Below are positions 1 to 7,326 of a stretch of 11,334 bases of DNA, one piece after another; within the stretch, counting starts at the first letter, position 1; every line of letters starts with the position of its first letter. The DNA is from Micrococcaceae bacterium (GTDB lineage: Bacteria > Actinomycetota > Actinomycetes > Actinomycetales > Micrococcaceae). The translations under genes were made by a program, and so were the position numbers. Under the pieces are notes generated by a model that saw nothing but the letters and a program-made list of their open reading frames with translations, made no database searches and was not told the DNA's origin. The stretch is taken from assembly GCA_003486025.1 (NCBI GenBank), contig DNHA01000149.1:222-11555 (forward strand), read 5' to 3'.

Positions 1-114
1 CACGAGCGCGACAAACGTAACGAGTAGTCTCCCAAAACTAGCGAGTATGTAATACTGATCCCCGGATCTAATTTGCGCACCAAATGAAGCGCCTACACAA
101 AAGGGGAAAACACG

Positions 115-597
115 ATGATGGGTATGAATGGTGCACCGGTTGGTGATCCGTTTCAGCCTCACCTGCAATGGGGACTGAAAGCTTCCTTCGTAGGATATAT
201 TTCATCGCTGCCCGACGGGCGAATCGAAGCTTCCAATGGTGTCTGGCAAGTTGGAAATAACCTGGCATTTCCGGTTTCCGACCAAAAGGAAACCCCCGAA
301 GGCGAACTTCATTTTAAGGGCAACGTCTCGTTTGAAGGACACGGCGGGATGATGAAACTGGATCTGATTGAACCGCACATTGAGGAGCATGGTGACAAGA
401 TCCTGCTCAGCGTTGCAGATCAGTCCGGTACCCGCGCACCGTTGGCGGAACTGACCGAAACCACGGTGTCAAACGCCTTTGGCTTGGTTAAAACCCGCTT
501 TGAAGCACGGCTCACCGACCAAGGCTCGGCTCTGTTTAACGGACAGTACAAAGCTGGCCAAGAGATGGAGCCAGTTGAGATTGTCCTTCGCAGCTAA
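115..597 (+). CDS. HtaA-domain protein (putative heme-binding), single domain
   Basis: The 160-residue product matches the HtaA domain pattern from end to end: WGLKASFVGYI at residues 19-29, a glycine/asparagine-rich strand up to about 50, FKGNVSFEGHGG at 67-78, and a closing FNGQYKAG...EPV segment at 141-153. In corynebacterial HtaA/HtaB, conserved tyrosine and histidine residues in such domains bind heme; Tyr28, His76 and Tyr145 are the likely equivalents here. HtaA proteins are normally exported and wall- or membrane-anchored, but this one has no hydrophobic signal segment, no LPXTG motif and no C-terminal membrane helix, so it looks cytoplasmic or dependent on another route. The start at 115 has a purine-rich site AAGGGG at 101-106, 8 nt upstream; ATGs at 118 and 124 are in-frame alternatives. 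It stands alone, with a strong terminator just after it. The domain assignment is fairly sure; heme binding is inferred from the family. Confidence 0.8.
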   Translation: MMGMNGAPVGDPFQPHLQWGLKASFVGYISSLPDGRIEASNGVWQVGNNLAFPVSDQKETPEGELHFKGNVSFEGHGGMMKLDLIEPHIEEHGDKILLSVADQSGTRAPLAELTETTVSNAFGLVKTRFEARLTDQGSALFNGQYKAGQEMEPVEIVLRS

Positions 598-610
598 TGG
601 CTAGACACAG

Positions 611-654
611 ATTACGGGACCGCAACTATACCTGGTTGCGGTCCCGTAATTTTT
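611..654 (+). terminator. Intrinsic terminator between convergent genes
   Basis: A perfect 16-bp inverted repeat (611-626 pairing with 635-650, core ACGGGACCGCAAC) encloses an 8-nt loop and is followed by five T residues (650-654) on the plus strand. It lies 14 nt after the HtaA-gene stop and 12 nt beyond the stop of the leftward aldehyde dehydrogenase gene, so it probably ends both transcripts. The T run favours the rightward direction; on the minus strand no T run follows the stem. Confidence 0.9.
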
Positions 655-662
655 GACCCTCG

Positions 663-2075
663 CTAGCCTTTGATTAGCTGCGGCTGTGCCAGTGACTTGA
701 GCCCATCCAGGCCGAATTCCAGCCCATAACCTGATTGTTTGGCCCCACCAAAAGGTATCCGCGGATCGATAGTTCCGTGCGAATTAATCCACACGGTTCC
801 AGCTTGGATACGCGCAGCTACCGTGAGAGCCTTTTGCCGGTCCGAGCTCCACACCGACGCCCCCAACCCGGTCTCCAACGCATTGGCATGCCTAATAGCC
901 TCTTCGGCATCCTTCACCTTGATGATCGGCAAGGCCGGACCAAACTGTTCCTCGGTGACCAATCGGTTCTGCGGATCTATATCCGCGACCAACGTCGTGG
1001 GGTAGAAATACCCTGGAGCTTGCAGATCCGGATTCCCGCCAAGCAGCACCGTCGCACCGGATTCGACCGCATCCTGTACTAGGTCCGCGACAATGTCGAA
1101 CTGCGCTTTGTTCTGCAGTGGGCCGAGCACGTTATTTTCATCCAGTCCCACGCCCATAGGCATTTTAGTAGCCACGTTAGTGAGCGCTTCGCAGACCTGA
1201 TCGTAGATTGCCTCGGGAACGTAGAGTCGTTTGAGCGCCGCGCAGGTCTGTCCGGTATTTATGAAAGCGCCCCAAAACAGGTCTTCGGCTATTGCCTGTG
1301 GATCTGCATCCTCCAGCACGATTCCTGCGTCATTTCCGCCTAGTTCCAGGGTCAGCCGTTTGACCGTATCCGCCGAGGAACGAATGATGGCTTTACCCGT
1401 TGGGGTGGAACCGGTGAACATGATCTTGCTAATGAGCCGGTGCGCGGAGAGCTTCTCACCCACCTCGCGTCCGCCGGCAACAATATGCAGCACGCCGGCT
1501 GGCAATACTTCATTGAGGATATGGCCCAAGGCAAGCACCGACAGCGGAGTGTATTCGCTGGGCTTCATCACCACGGTATTTCCCATACGCAACGATGGGG
1601 CCAGCTGCCAGATGGAGATCATCATTGGCCAGTTCCACGGACCAATGGCGCCTACTACGCCGAGGGCTCGGTAGTGTTTGGTTGCGTAGGTTTCCCCATC
1701 ATCGACTACTACTTCTGGTTCGATATCGTAGGCGGTTGCCGCACGTAGCCAGGCTGCCGCTCCCCCGACCTCAAATCGGGCGTTCGGTCCGTTGAGAGGT
1801 TTCCCTTGCTCGCGCGACAACAGCTGCGCGAGCGCTTCAGCATTGGCCTCGATATTATCGGCTGCCGCGTTAAGCAAGCGTTTACGTTCGTCGTGGCCCA
1901 GCGCATCCCAAGCAGGTTGGGCCTTGTGCGCAGCGTCAACCGCTGCTTCAAGATCTGCGACACTGCTTTGGGCTGCACGTCCGACCAGTTCGCCGGTGGC
2001 CGGGTCCAGAATTTCGGTGCCACCTGTTGCTGGCTGAATAGCCGCCAATAATTCTTCTGCGTTTGAGTACGACAT
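663..2075 (-). CDS. NAD(P)-dependent aldehyde dehydrogenase, probably aryl-acetaldehyde (FeaB-like role)
   Basis: This 470-residue protein of the ALDH superfamily oxidises an aldehyde to the acid with NAD(P)+. All catalytic landmarks are present: GPWNWP with the oxyanion Asn148, LELGG with general base Glu244, the nucleophile Cys278 in NTGQTCAA, and the cofactor-site EEQFGP with Glu376 and Phe378. Length is normal to slightly short for the family (about 480-500). The start is supported by AAGGAG (2083-2088 on the minus strand) 7 nt before the ATG. The gene follows the permease by 12 nt and the permease stop overlaps this ribosome binding site, so the two are surely cotranscribed and probably translationally coupled. 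Placed with a FeaR-like regulator and a phenethylamine-type copper oxidase, the likely substrate is phenylacetaldehyde or 4-hydroxyphenylacetaldehyde, as for FeaB of Escherichia coli. The family is certain; the substrate is inferred from neighbours. Confidence 0.92.
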   Translation of the reverse strand: MSYSNAEELLAAIQPATGGTEILDPATGELVGRAAQSSVADLEAAVDAAHKAQPAWDALGHDERKRLLNAAADNIEANAEALAQLLSREQGKPLNGPNARFEVGGAAAWLRAATAYDIEPEVVVDDGETYATKHYRALGVVGAIGPWNWPMMISIWQLAPSLRMGNTVVMKPSEYTPLSVLALGHILNEVLPAGVLHIVAGGREVGEKLSAHRLISKIMFTGSTPTGKAIIRSSADTVKRLTLELGGNDAGIVLEDADPQAIAEDLFWGAFINTGQTCAALKRLYVPEAIYDQVCEALTNVATKMPMGVGLDENNVLGPLQNKAQFDIVADLVQDAVESGATVLLGGNPDLQAPGYFYPTTLVADIDPQNRLVTEEQFGPALPIIKVKDAEEAIRHANALETGLGASVWSSDRQKALTVAARIQAGTVWINSHGTIDPRIPFGGAKQSGYGLEFGLDGLKSLAQPQLIKG

Positions 2076-2087
2076 ATGAGAGCTCCT

Positions 2088-3536
2088 TTAGTGCTGAGAA
2101 GTTGAAACGACGGGAATAATATCCTGATCCGGTTCTTCAGTGGGTCTGCGCGAACGCATGAACCACGCCAGTACCCAGCCAATGAGTCCGGGCAGAATCA
2201 CGATGGCTTGAAGGATGTAACCGAGCATGCCCGGTTCTTCCATTCCAAGCAAGACTTCAAAGTTGATGACAATCTGAGCAAAGACGTAGATCAGGGCGAT
2301 GCCGGATAAGAGTGGGGCAACTACCCGAGTGAATACCGAGTCCTGGGTCCGGTGGCGGATGAAGTAGCCGATCACCGCGAAGGAAGTCAGTGCCATCAGC
2401 AGCACCAGCCCGTAGGCGGCAGAGTTCGTCATCCAGGTGAACATGGTAAATACGATGTACATCGGATCTTTACCCGTAGAAATCACTGCGAAGACCAAGA
2501 TTACTACTAAGGCCAGCAGCGATTGCGCCAGGGAACCGGCTACCGGTGCATGCGTGGTCCGTGAGGTGCGGGCAAGGAATTTTGGAAGTGCTCCACCTCG
2601 TCCCATGGAGTAGAAGTACCGAGCTATGACGTTGTGGAATGCCAGCAGCGCGGCAAACAAGCTCGTGATAAACAGGACGTTAGCCAGATCCACAAACCAC
2701 GCCGGCGTGTGCGCACTGAAGAAAACGAACAACAAATCCGGCCCAAATTCCGCGGTGGATCCCATGACGTTCGAAGCCCCCTCGCCTACCGCCACGGCAA
2801 AGGCCGAGAATGCGTAGAAGCAGGCGATGATGATGATCGCGATCATCGTCGCCCGGCGGGCGGTCCGTTTGGGATCTTTGACTTCTTCGTTATAGATAGT
2901 TCCTGATTCAAATCCCATGAAAGCGGCAATGGTAAACGCCATCACCGCGCCCATTCCGGGGGCCACTGCGTCACCAAGGTTAAACGCGGCTTCGGGCTGC
3001 GCAGCCTCAGGTGCCAAGCTGAAAGCCATGATGTTGTAGATGATGACGACCAGAAATTCGGCCGCCACCACGATGCCCAGAATCTTGACGGAAAAGTCGA
3101 CGCGGTTCATGCCGAGGAATCCGACCACGACCCAGGCCACCAGCGCCATAACCCACCACGGGATCGAGGTGCCCATCAACCCATTGCTGAAGGAGGACGC
3201 GGCAAACCCGAACATGCCATAAATGCCAATCTGCATCAGGTTGTAGCTGACCAGTGCGACCATGGCGGCACCGACGCCCAGTGCCTTGCCCAAGCCTTCG
3301 GCGACATACGCGTAAAAGGCTCCGGCATTTGGGATATGCCGGCTCATCGCAGTGTATCCAACGCTGAATACGAGTAAAACAGCTCCAATGAGCAAGAAAG
3401 ACAAAGGTACGGAGTCCATCCCAGTAACCGCATAGTTCGTTGTCACCCCGCCCGCTACCGCGGTGAGCGGCGCACTGGCGGCAATGATCATGACGACTAA
3501 TGCGGGTACCGTCAATGTGCGTTGTTCCAGTCCCAT
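2088..3536 (-). CDS. APC-superfamily amino acid/amine permease
   Basis: The 482-residue integral membrane protein has about twelve hydrophobic segments, beginning with the TM1 stretch at about 10-30 (TVPALVVMIIAASAPLTAVAGG). Hallmarks of the amino acid-polyamine-organocation family are PNAGAFYAYVAEGLG (69-83, after TM2) and FMGFESGTIYNEEVKDP (206-222), which covers the unwound TM6 and the acidic loop. It should import an amino acid or amine in symport or exchange. I chose the ATG at 3536 because the GGGGGA tract at 3541-3546 sits 4 nt before it; an upstream in-frame TTG at 3548 would add four residues but would overlap that tract and has no site of its own. The cluster suggests uptake of the amine consumed by the copper oxidase, though an aromatic amino acid precursor is equally possible. 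The tail (461-482) is polar and cytoplasmic-looking. Confidence 0.9.
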   Translation of the reverse strand: MGLEQRTLTVPALVVMIIAASAPLTAVAGGVTTNYAVTGMDSVPLSFLLIGAVLLVFSVGYTAMSRHIPNAGAFYAYVAEGLGKALGVGAAMVALVSYNLMQIGIYGMFGFAASSFSNGLMGTSIPWWVMALVAWVVVGFLGMNRVDFSVKILGIVVAAEFLVVIIYNIMAFSLAPEAAQPEAAFNLGDAVAPGMGAVMAFTIAAFMGFESGTIYNEEVKDPKRTARRATMIAIIIIACFYAFSAFAVAVGEGASNVMGSTAEFGPDLLFVFFSAHTPAWFVDLANVLFITSLFAALLAFHNVIARYFYSMGRGGALPKFLARTSRTTHAPVAGSLAQSLLALVVILVFAVISTGKDPMYIVFTMFTWMTNSAAYGLVLLMALTSFAVIGYFIRHRTQDSVFTRVVAPLLSGIALIYVFAQIVINFEVLLGMEEPGMLGYILQAIVILPGLIGWVLAWFMRSRRPTEEPDQDIIPVVSTSQH

Positions 3537-3557
3537 GTGATCCCCCAATAAGAAAGT

Positions 3558-3587
3558 ATTGTGTTTTCAGGATCTCGTAGCCGTCAC
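3558..3587 (-). promoter_or_regulatory. Candidate promoter of the permease-aldehyde dehydrogenase operon
   Basis: On the minus strand GTGACG (plus 3582-3587) and CACAAT (plus 3558-3563) are separated by 18 bp and fit a weak -35/-10 pair, each matching four of six consensus positions. Transcription would start about 15 nt before the permease ATG. A weak promoter fits an activator-dependent operon, and the direct repeats at 3596-3631 lie just upstream of the -35. Assigned by eye only. Confidence 0.35.
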
Positions 3588-3595
3588 ATTTTTCC

Positions 3596-3631
3596 TTGGC
3601 CTTGCGTGCACGCCGATTGCCTTCGAGTGCA
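3596..3631 (-). promoter_or_regulatory. Direct repeat with 21-bp period, candidate AraC/FeaR-like activator site
   Basis: Two 15-bp copies, plus strand 3596-3610 and 3617-3631, match at 11 of 15 positions and share GTGCA exactly 21 bp apart. Read on the minus strand each is TGCAC-N8-AA. Direct half-sites two helical turns apart are the standard operator form for AraC-family proteins. The pair lies in the 103-bp gap between the FeaR-like gene and the permease, about 9 bp upstream of the candidate -35, where an activator would act. Binding by the neighbouring regulator is inferred. Confidence 0.45.
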
Positions 3632-3639
3632 GATCTTGC

Positions 3640-4572
3640 CTACGTTGCATACTTGGTCTGGCGATATCTTCCGGGGGTCATGCCGAATTCCCGGGAAAAC
3701 ATCCGGCTAAACCCTGCAGCGTCAGCAATTCCCACCCGGGTGCCGATATTTTGCACGGAAAGTTCCTTGAGCATTGGGTCGCTCAGCAGCGCAGAAGCCT
3801 CGGATAGCCGGCGGCGGCGGATCAGCGCCGCAACGCTCAGTGGTTCACCGGCAAATAAGGCATGCAAGCTGCGCACCGAAATAAAATGTGCAGCTGCGAT
3901 GCGCGCTGGGCTCAGTTCCATTTCGGACAGGTGCGCATCGATGTACCTGGTGATGCGTTCGCGCTGGTTATTCTTGGTATCCGCATGGTTTTCGAGTCCC
4001 AGCGCACCGCCTAGCGCCGTGGCCAGTAAATCCACGGTGTTGCGGGCCAGTGCAGATCCGCCAAATTCGTCCCACTGCGAGAGGTTCTCTCCTAGATGGC
4101 TCAGCAGCGGGGTGACGGTTCCGGAAAGTGGATGAGCGCTTTTGAGGGCAACTGCTGTCAGCTGCCCGACCTGTTGCTGGGAGAGACGGAATTGCTCGTG
4201 CGGTATCCGGGTGACCATAACCGAGGCTGGTTTTTCAAAGGCCAAGGTGTATGGACGCTGGGTGTCGTAAATAGCCAGATCCCCGGGCGACATCAGGGTT
4301 TCCCGGCCGTCTTGGATCAGCAATCCATGGCCTTGGATCTGATAGGAAACTTTGTAGAAAGCGCCGTCTCCAGTAGTAGTGAGCGCTTCTGTGCGTTGTA
4401 CCGCGTGTGCCTTGGCTTGGATGCGCATCAGCCCGATGTCGCCTAGCGTATTGGTGCCAAGAGCGGCAGTAAAATGCCCGGCGGTGACCTGTTCACTGCG
4501 CAGTTTAACGAATGCGTCAGAGATGAGCCGCGACCATGCGGTGAATGAGTCCACGTGCTGAAGTTGATACAT
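3640..4572 (-). CDS. AraC-family transcriptional regulator, FeaR-like
   Basis: This 310-residue regulator has an N-terminal cupin-like sensor region of the AraC-binding-like type (about 20-180, containing YQIQGHGLLIQDGRETLMSPGD) and a C-terminal double helix-turn-helix (about 205-305). The end of the DNA-binding region carries the AraC signature GFSRMFSREFGMTPGRYR at 287-304. The arrangement and sensor type are those of FeaR, which activates tynA and feaB for aromatic amine breakdown in Escherichia coli. Here it sits immediately upstream of the permease-dehydrogenase pair, on the same strand, with a 103-bp gap that holds candidate operators. The ATG at 4572 has a purine-rich site (GAGAGGGA, about 4577-4584 on the minus strand). 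It is expected to act as an aldehyde- or amine-responsive activator of this cluster; the inducer is not visible in the sequence. Confidence 0.88.
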   Translation of the reverse strand: MYQLQHVDSFTAWSRLISDAFVKLRSEQVTAGHFTAALGTNTLGDIGLMRIQAKAHAVQRTEALTTTGDGAFYKVSYQIQGHGLLIQDGRETLMSPGDLAIYDTQRPYTLAFEKPASVMVTRIPHEQFRLSQQQVGQLTAVALKSAHPLSGTVTPLLSHLGENLSQWDEFGGSALARNTVDLLATALGGALGLENHADTKNNQRERITRYIDAHLSEMELSPARIAAAHFISVRSLHALFAGEPLSVAALIRRRRLSEASALLSDPMLKELSVQNIGTRVGIADAAGFSRMFSREFGMTPGRYRQTKYAT

Positions 4573-4595
4573 GCGATCCCTCTCTTCCCAGTACC

Positions 4596-4601
4596 ATTAT
4601 G
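4596..4601 (-). promoter_or_regulatory. Candidate -10 box of the AraC-family gene
   Basis: CATAAT on the minus strand matches the -10 consensus at five of six positions and lies 23 nt before the ATG at 4572, giving a short leader that includes the ribosome binding site. No convincing -35 stands 16-18 bp upstream, so an activator-dependent or weak promoter is possible. It implies that the regulator can be transcribed separately from the TetR gene. Confidence 0.3.
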
Positions 4602-4637
4602 TGCCGAGCATCACGATTGAGGGTACGCCTAGCGGAG

Positions 4638-4655
4638 GAAAATGTCACTATTTTC
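4638..4655. repeat. Inverted repeat between the TetR and AraC genes, possible operator
   Basis: GAAAAT and ATTTTC form a perfect 6-bp inverted repeat around a 6-nt centre. It lies about 40 bp upstream of the candidate -10 of the AraC-family gene and just after the end of the TetR gene. The position would suit a regulator of the AraC gene, but short A/T arms like these also occur by chance. Confidence 0.25.
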
Positions 4656-4675
4656 TGCACGCGGAGAATTTCCGC

Positions 4676-5269
4676 TTAGTGCTCCGTCGCGATGTACTGC
4701 AGCGCCTCAAGCCGATATTTCAACTGGCCTTCAAGGGAGGAGGGGGTATTGATCGCATTATCGAGCACGCTTCCGGCCTGTGCTCCCATCAAGAAGTTAA
4801 TCAACGAGTCGCGCGCAGCATTCGCCTTCGAGTGACCGGTGCCGAGCAGCTGTTCCAGCCATGAATCAAGCAGGGTGCGCCAGCGGTCCATGGTGCCGGC
4901 GTTGACCGCCGCCAGGTGCGGGTCCCCCAAGGCCAGGTGCCAGAAGTGGACGGCCACGCGAGCCTCATCGCGCCGCAGTTCATCTAGTGGGAGCACTTCA
5001 CGAGCGAAAGCGGCGATCGCTTCCAAAGCATTCAACCCTGAGGTAGTGCGCGCAATCCGATTGTCCGTTGACTCGGCGACATAGTTGAAGGTCGCGGCCA
5101 GCAAGGAGTCCCGCGTCGGGAAGTACGGCTTCAAGGCGCCATTGGAATACCCGGCGGCAGCTGCCAGGTCCCGAAGATTGAGTTTCTCAATCCCTTCGCG
5201 CGCAATAAATCGCCAGGTGACCTCTACGATCTCGCGGCGCCGCTGGTCATGGTCAACAATTTTTGGCAT
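4676..5269 (-). CDS. TetR/AcrR-family transcriptional regulator
   Basis: The 197-residue protein has a standard TetR N-terminal DNA-binding domain at about 10-57: an initial helix RREIVEVTWRFIAREGIEKL, then the helix-turn-helix LRDLAAAAGYSNGALKPYF, then the fourth helix. The remainder (about 75-190) is an all-helical ligand-binding and dimer domain resembling the BetI-type C-terminal domain. It is transcribed divergently from the copper amine oxidase gene, with 128 bp between the two start codons, and this gap contains a 22-bp palindrome over the oxidase -10. The simplest reading is a local repressor relieved by an amine or aldehyde. The ribosome binding site is weak (only AGG at 5278-5280), which would keep repressor levels low. 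A possible -10 for this gene is AATAAT on the minus strand (plus 5289-5294). Confidence 0.88.
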   Translation of the reverse strand: MPKIVDHDQRRREIVEVTWRFIAREGIEKLNLRDLAAAAGYSNGALKPYFPTRDSLLAATFNYVAESTDNRIARTTSGLNALEAIAAFAREVLPLDELRRDEARVAVHFWHLALGDPHLAAVNAGTMDRWRTLLDSWLEQLLGTGHSKANAARDSLINFLMGAQAGSVLDNAINTPSSLEGQLKYRLEALQYIATEH

Positions 5270-5310
5270 GAGACCAGCCTAGCCAACATTATTTTTGCCG
5301 CAGTGATGGG

Positions 5311-5339
5311 TTGCGTCACATTCCAGTCACGCGTATTCT
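5311..5339 (+). promoter_or_regulatory. Candidate promoter of the copper amine oxidase gene
   Basis: TTGCGT (5311-5316) and TATTCT (5334-5339) stand 17 bp apart, with a good -10 and a weak -35. Transcription would begin near 5346, leaving a leader of about 50 nt before the GTG at 5398. The longest possible reading frame of the oxidase begins with the TTG inside this -35 box, which argues against that TTG as a real start. Confidence 0.45.
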
Positions 5340-5355
5340 CTACAAACAGAGAATA
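5334..5355. promoter_or_regulatory. 22-bp palindrome over the oxidase -10: candidate TetR operator
   Basis: TATTCTCT and AGAGAATA are perfect 8-bp inverted arms around a 6-nt centre. The left arm coincides with the -10 and the right arm covers the expected transcription start, so a bound protein would block transcription. Location in the divergent tetR/oxidase gap and the size are typical of TetR-family operators. The binding partner is inferred from position. Confidence 0.55.
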
Positions 5356-5385
5356 ATAAATGCTGCAGATCACACTCAAATGCCG

Positions 5386-5391
5386 AAGGAG
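5386..5391 (+). promoter_or_regulatory. Ribosome binding site that sets the oxidase start
   Basis: A perfect AAGGAG lies 6 nt before the GTG at 5398. Neither of the longer in-frame starts (TTG 5311, ATG 5380) has a comparable site; the ATG at 5380 would place this motif inside the coding sequence. Confidence 0.75.
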
Positions 5392-5397
5392 TTCGTC

Positions 5398-7326
5398 GTG
5401 CCCACTACCACAGCCACCGATTACACCCTGCTTAGCGAAACCGAAATTGCTGCCGCAAAACAGCTTCTGATCGACAACCAACTATTCACCGAACACACCC
5501 GCATCGCGTATTTGGGTCTAGAAGATCCAAGTCACCAACGTGCAGGTCGGCATGTTCGAGTCATGCTTCTGGACAAGATCACCAATTCTCCGAAGGATAT
5601 CGAGCTGAACCTCAGCGAAAATTCGGTGACTTCGGTTGTTGATTTGGACCCAGCGTTGGTAGGCCAAATGCCGGTGTTGCTTGAAGAGTTCGAAATGGTG
5701 GAATCAATTCTTGCTGTCGATCCCCAGTGGATAGCCGCCCTGGAAAAGCGTGGCCTCACATCGGATCAAGTACGTGTGGCCCCGTTGTCGGCAGGCGTTT
5801 ATGCCGAGGAATACCCGGAAGAAGCTGGCCGCCGCATCCTACGAGGCCTTGCGTTCCGCCAAGATTTCGCAGAAGATTCGGCCTGGGCGCACCCGGTGGA
5901 CGGGCTAGTCGTCTACATTGACACCATCGCTGGAACCGTCGATCAACTCTTGGATCTAGAGATCGTCCCGGTGCCCGAGACCCACGGAAACTACACCGAC
6001 CCCGAATTGACCGGGCCGCTTCGCACCACGCAGAAACCTATCGAGATCATTCAGCCCGAAGGAGCCAGCTTCACGGTCAGCTCGGGGAACCATGTTTCAT
6101 GGGAAAAATGGTCACTTGATATCGGCTTCGACATGCGCGAAGGATTAGTGCTCTACAACATCGCTTTTAATGACAAAGGCAGCGATCGCCGGATCTTGGA
6201 CCGGGCCTCCATCGCGGAGATGGTAGTTCCCTACGGCGACCCGTCACCGGTGCGCAGCTGGCAGAACTACTTCGATACCGGCGAGTACTTGATTGGCCGG
6301 TTGGCCAACTCGCTAGAACTTGGTTGCGATTGCCTGGGAGAAATCCACTACATCTCACCGGTCGTCACCGATGCAGACGGAAACGCCCAGACAATCACTA
6401 ACGGAATCTGCATGCATGAGGAAGACGCCTCGATTTTATCCAAGCACGCCGATGATTGGTCCGGGGTGAAGTACACCCGTCGCAACCGCCGACTGGTCAT
6501 CAGTTTCTTCACCACCGTGGGCAACTATGACTATGGTTTTTACTGGTACCTCTACCTCGATGGCACCATCGAATTCGAGGCAAAAGCCACCGGTATCGTG
6601 TTCACCTCCGCAATGCGAGACGAGCGTTTCGCTTCAGAAATGGCACCAGGATTGGGCGCGCCCTTCCATCAGCACATCTTCGGCGCTCGTTTGGACTTCG
6701 CACTGGATGGCGGGCCAAGTCAGGTCATCGAAGAGGAAGCAGTACGACTACCAATCAGCAAAGAGAACCCACGCGGTAACGCATTTAGCCGTTCGCACAC
6801 GGTGCTTGGCACAGAGAAGCAGGCAGTTCGCGACGCGAATATGCCTGCGGGACGTACCTGGGTGGTCACCAACCCTGAATCAAAGAACTATTTGGGTAAA
6901 TCGGTAGGTTACAAGCTTTTGCCGCAGGGACTTCCAACGTTGCTCGCCGCTGAAGGATCTTCGATACATCAACGAGCAGAATTCGCGTCCAAAGCATTAT
7001 GGGTGACCACGCGCAATCCGGCACACCGCTACCCAACCGGGGACTTCGTCAATCAAAATCCAGGTGTGGACGGTATCGGTTCGTGGATTGAAGACGATAA
7101 GAATATTGATGGCCAAGAGATTAGCTTGTGGCACACCTTCGCGTTGACACATTTCCCGCGTACCGAAGACTGGCCCATCATGCCGGTAGACACTGTCGGC
7201 TTCAAGATCCGCCCGGAAGGATTCTTTGACCGCTCACCCGCATTGGATGTTCCGGAACCAGCCAAGCACGGTTGCTGCTCCACCGAGGCGGAGTCTTCCG
7301 GTGGATGCTGCACCGCTCAGGGATAA
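5398..7326 (+). CDS. Copper-containing primary-amine oxidase (topaquinone), phenethylamine/tyramine oxidase type
   Basis: The product oxidises a primary amine with oxygen to the aldehyde, ammonia and hydrogen peroxide. From the GTG start it is 642 residues, close to the 638 of the Arthrobacter globiformis phenethylamine oxidase, which it follows along its whole length. Tyr377 in TTVGNYDY is the residue that self-converts to topaquinone; Asp293 in YFDTGEY is the catalytic base; His424, His426 (HQHIF) and His585 (THFPR) are the copper ligands. The disulfide cysteines of LGCDCLG and NGICMHEE are kept. No signal peptide is present, so it acts in the cytoplasm, as does the Arthrobacter enzyme. The C-terminus departs from the family: it ends in two Cys-Cys pairs separated by nine residues. 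The gene is divergent from the TetR gene and overlaps a small membrane protein gene. It is functionally like tynA of Escherichia coli; aromatic amines are the likely substrates. Confidence 0.95.
   Translation: MPTTTATDYTLLSETEIAAAKQLLIDNQLFTEHTRIAYLGLEDPSHQRAGRHVRVMLLDKITNSPKDIELNLSENSVTSVVDLDPALVGQMPVLLEEFEMVESILAVDPQWIAALEKRGLTSDQVRVAPLSAGVYAEEYPEEAGRRILRGLAFRQDFAEDSAWAHPVDGLVVYIDTIAGTVDQLLDLEIVPVPETHGNYTDPELTGPLRTTQKPIEIIQPEGASFTVSSGNHVSWEKWSLDIGFDMREGLVLYNIAFNDKGSDRRILDRASIAEMVVPYGDPSPVRSWQNYFDTGEYLIGRLANSLELGCDCLGEIHYISPVVTDADGNAQTITNGICMHEEDASILSKHADDWSGVKYTRRNRRLVISFFTTVGNYDYGFYWYLYLDGTIEFEAKATGIVFTSAMRDERFASEMAPGLGAPFHQHIFGARLDFALDGGPSQVIEEEAVRLPISKENPRGNAFSRSHTVLGTEKQAVRDANMPAGRTWVVTNPESKNYLGKSVGYKLLPQGLPTLLAAEGSSIHQRAEFASKALWVTTRNPAHRYPTGDFVNQNPGVDGIGSWIEDDKNIDGQEISLWHTFALTHFPRTEDWPIMPVDTVGFKIRPEGFFDRSPALDVPEPAKHGCCSTEAESSGGCCTAQG

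Noticed and set aside
1..27. Possible C-terminal end of an upstream rightward gene (frame 1, stop TAG at 25-27)
   Set aside because: Only eight codons are visible and the other frames end soon as well; nothing identifies it as coding.
44..56. Inverted repeat AGTAT-GTA-ATACT upstream of the HtaA-domain gene
   Set aside because: Arms are only 5 bp, no clear promoter pair surrounds it and it does not resemble an iron-regulator box, so it was not called as a site.
1709..2182. 157-codon minus-strand frame overlapping the aldehyde dehydrogenase and permease ends
   Set aside because: It is a shifted-frame shadow of two well-supported genes and has no family features.
4661..4675. GCGGA-N5-TCCGC hairpin as terminator of the TetR gene
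   Set aside because: The stem is only 5 bp and no T run follows on the minus strand.
5315..5330. GTCAC repeated at 11-bp spacing in the oxidase promoter as an activator site
   Set aside because: Too short to separate from chance and it lies in the promoter spacer; kept only as context for the shared CGTCACATT note.
5311..5397. N-terminal extension of the copper oxidase from TTG 5311 or ATG 5380
   Set aside because: It covers the promoter and palindrome, has no ribosome binding site and exceeds the length of the closest known enzyme.
7226..7300. Longer start (ATG 7226) for the small membrane protein
   Set aside because: It would extend the overlap with the oxidase to about 100 bp with a proline/arginine-rich leader and no good ribosome site; kept only as an alternative.
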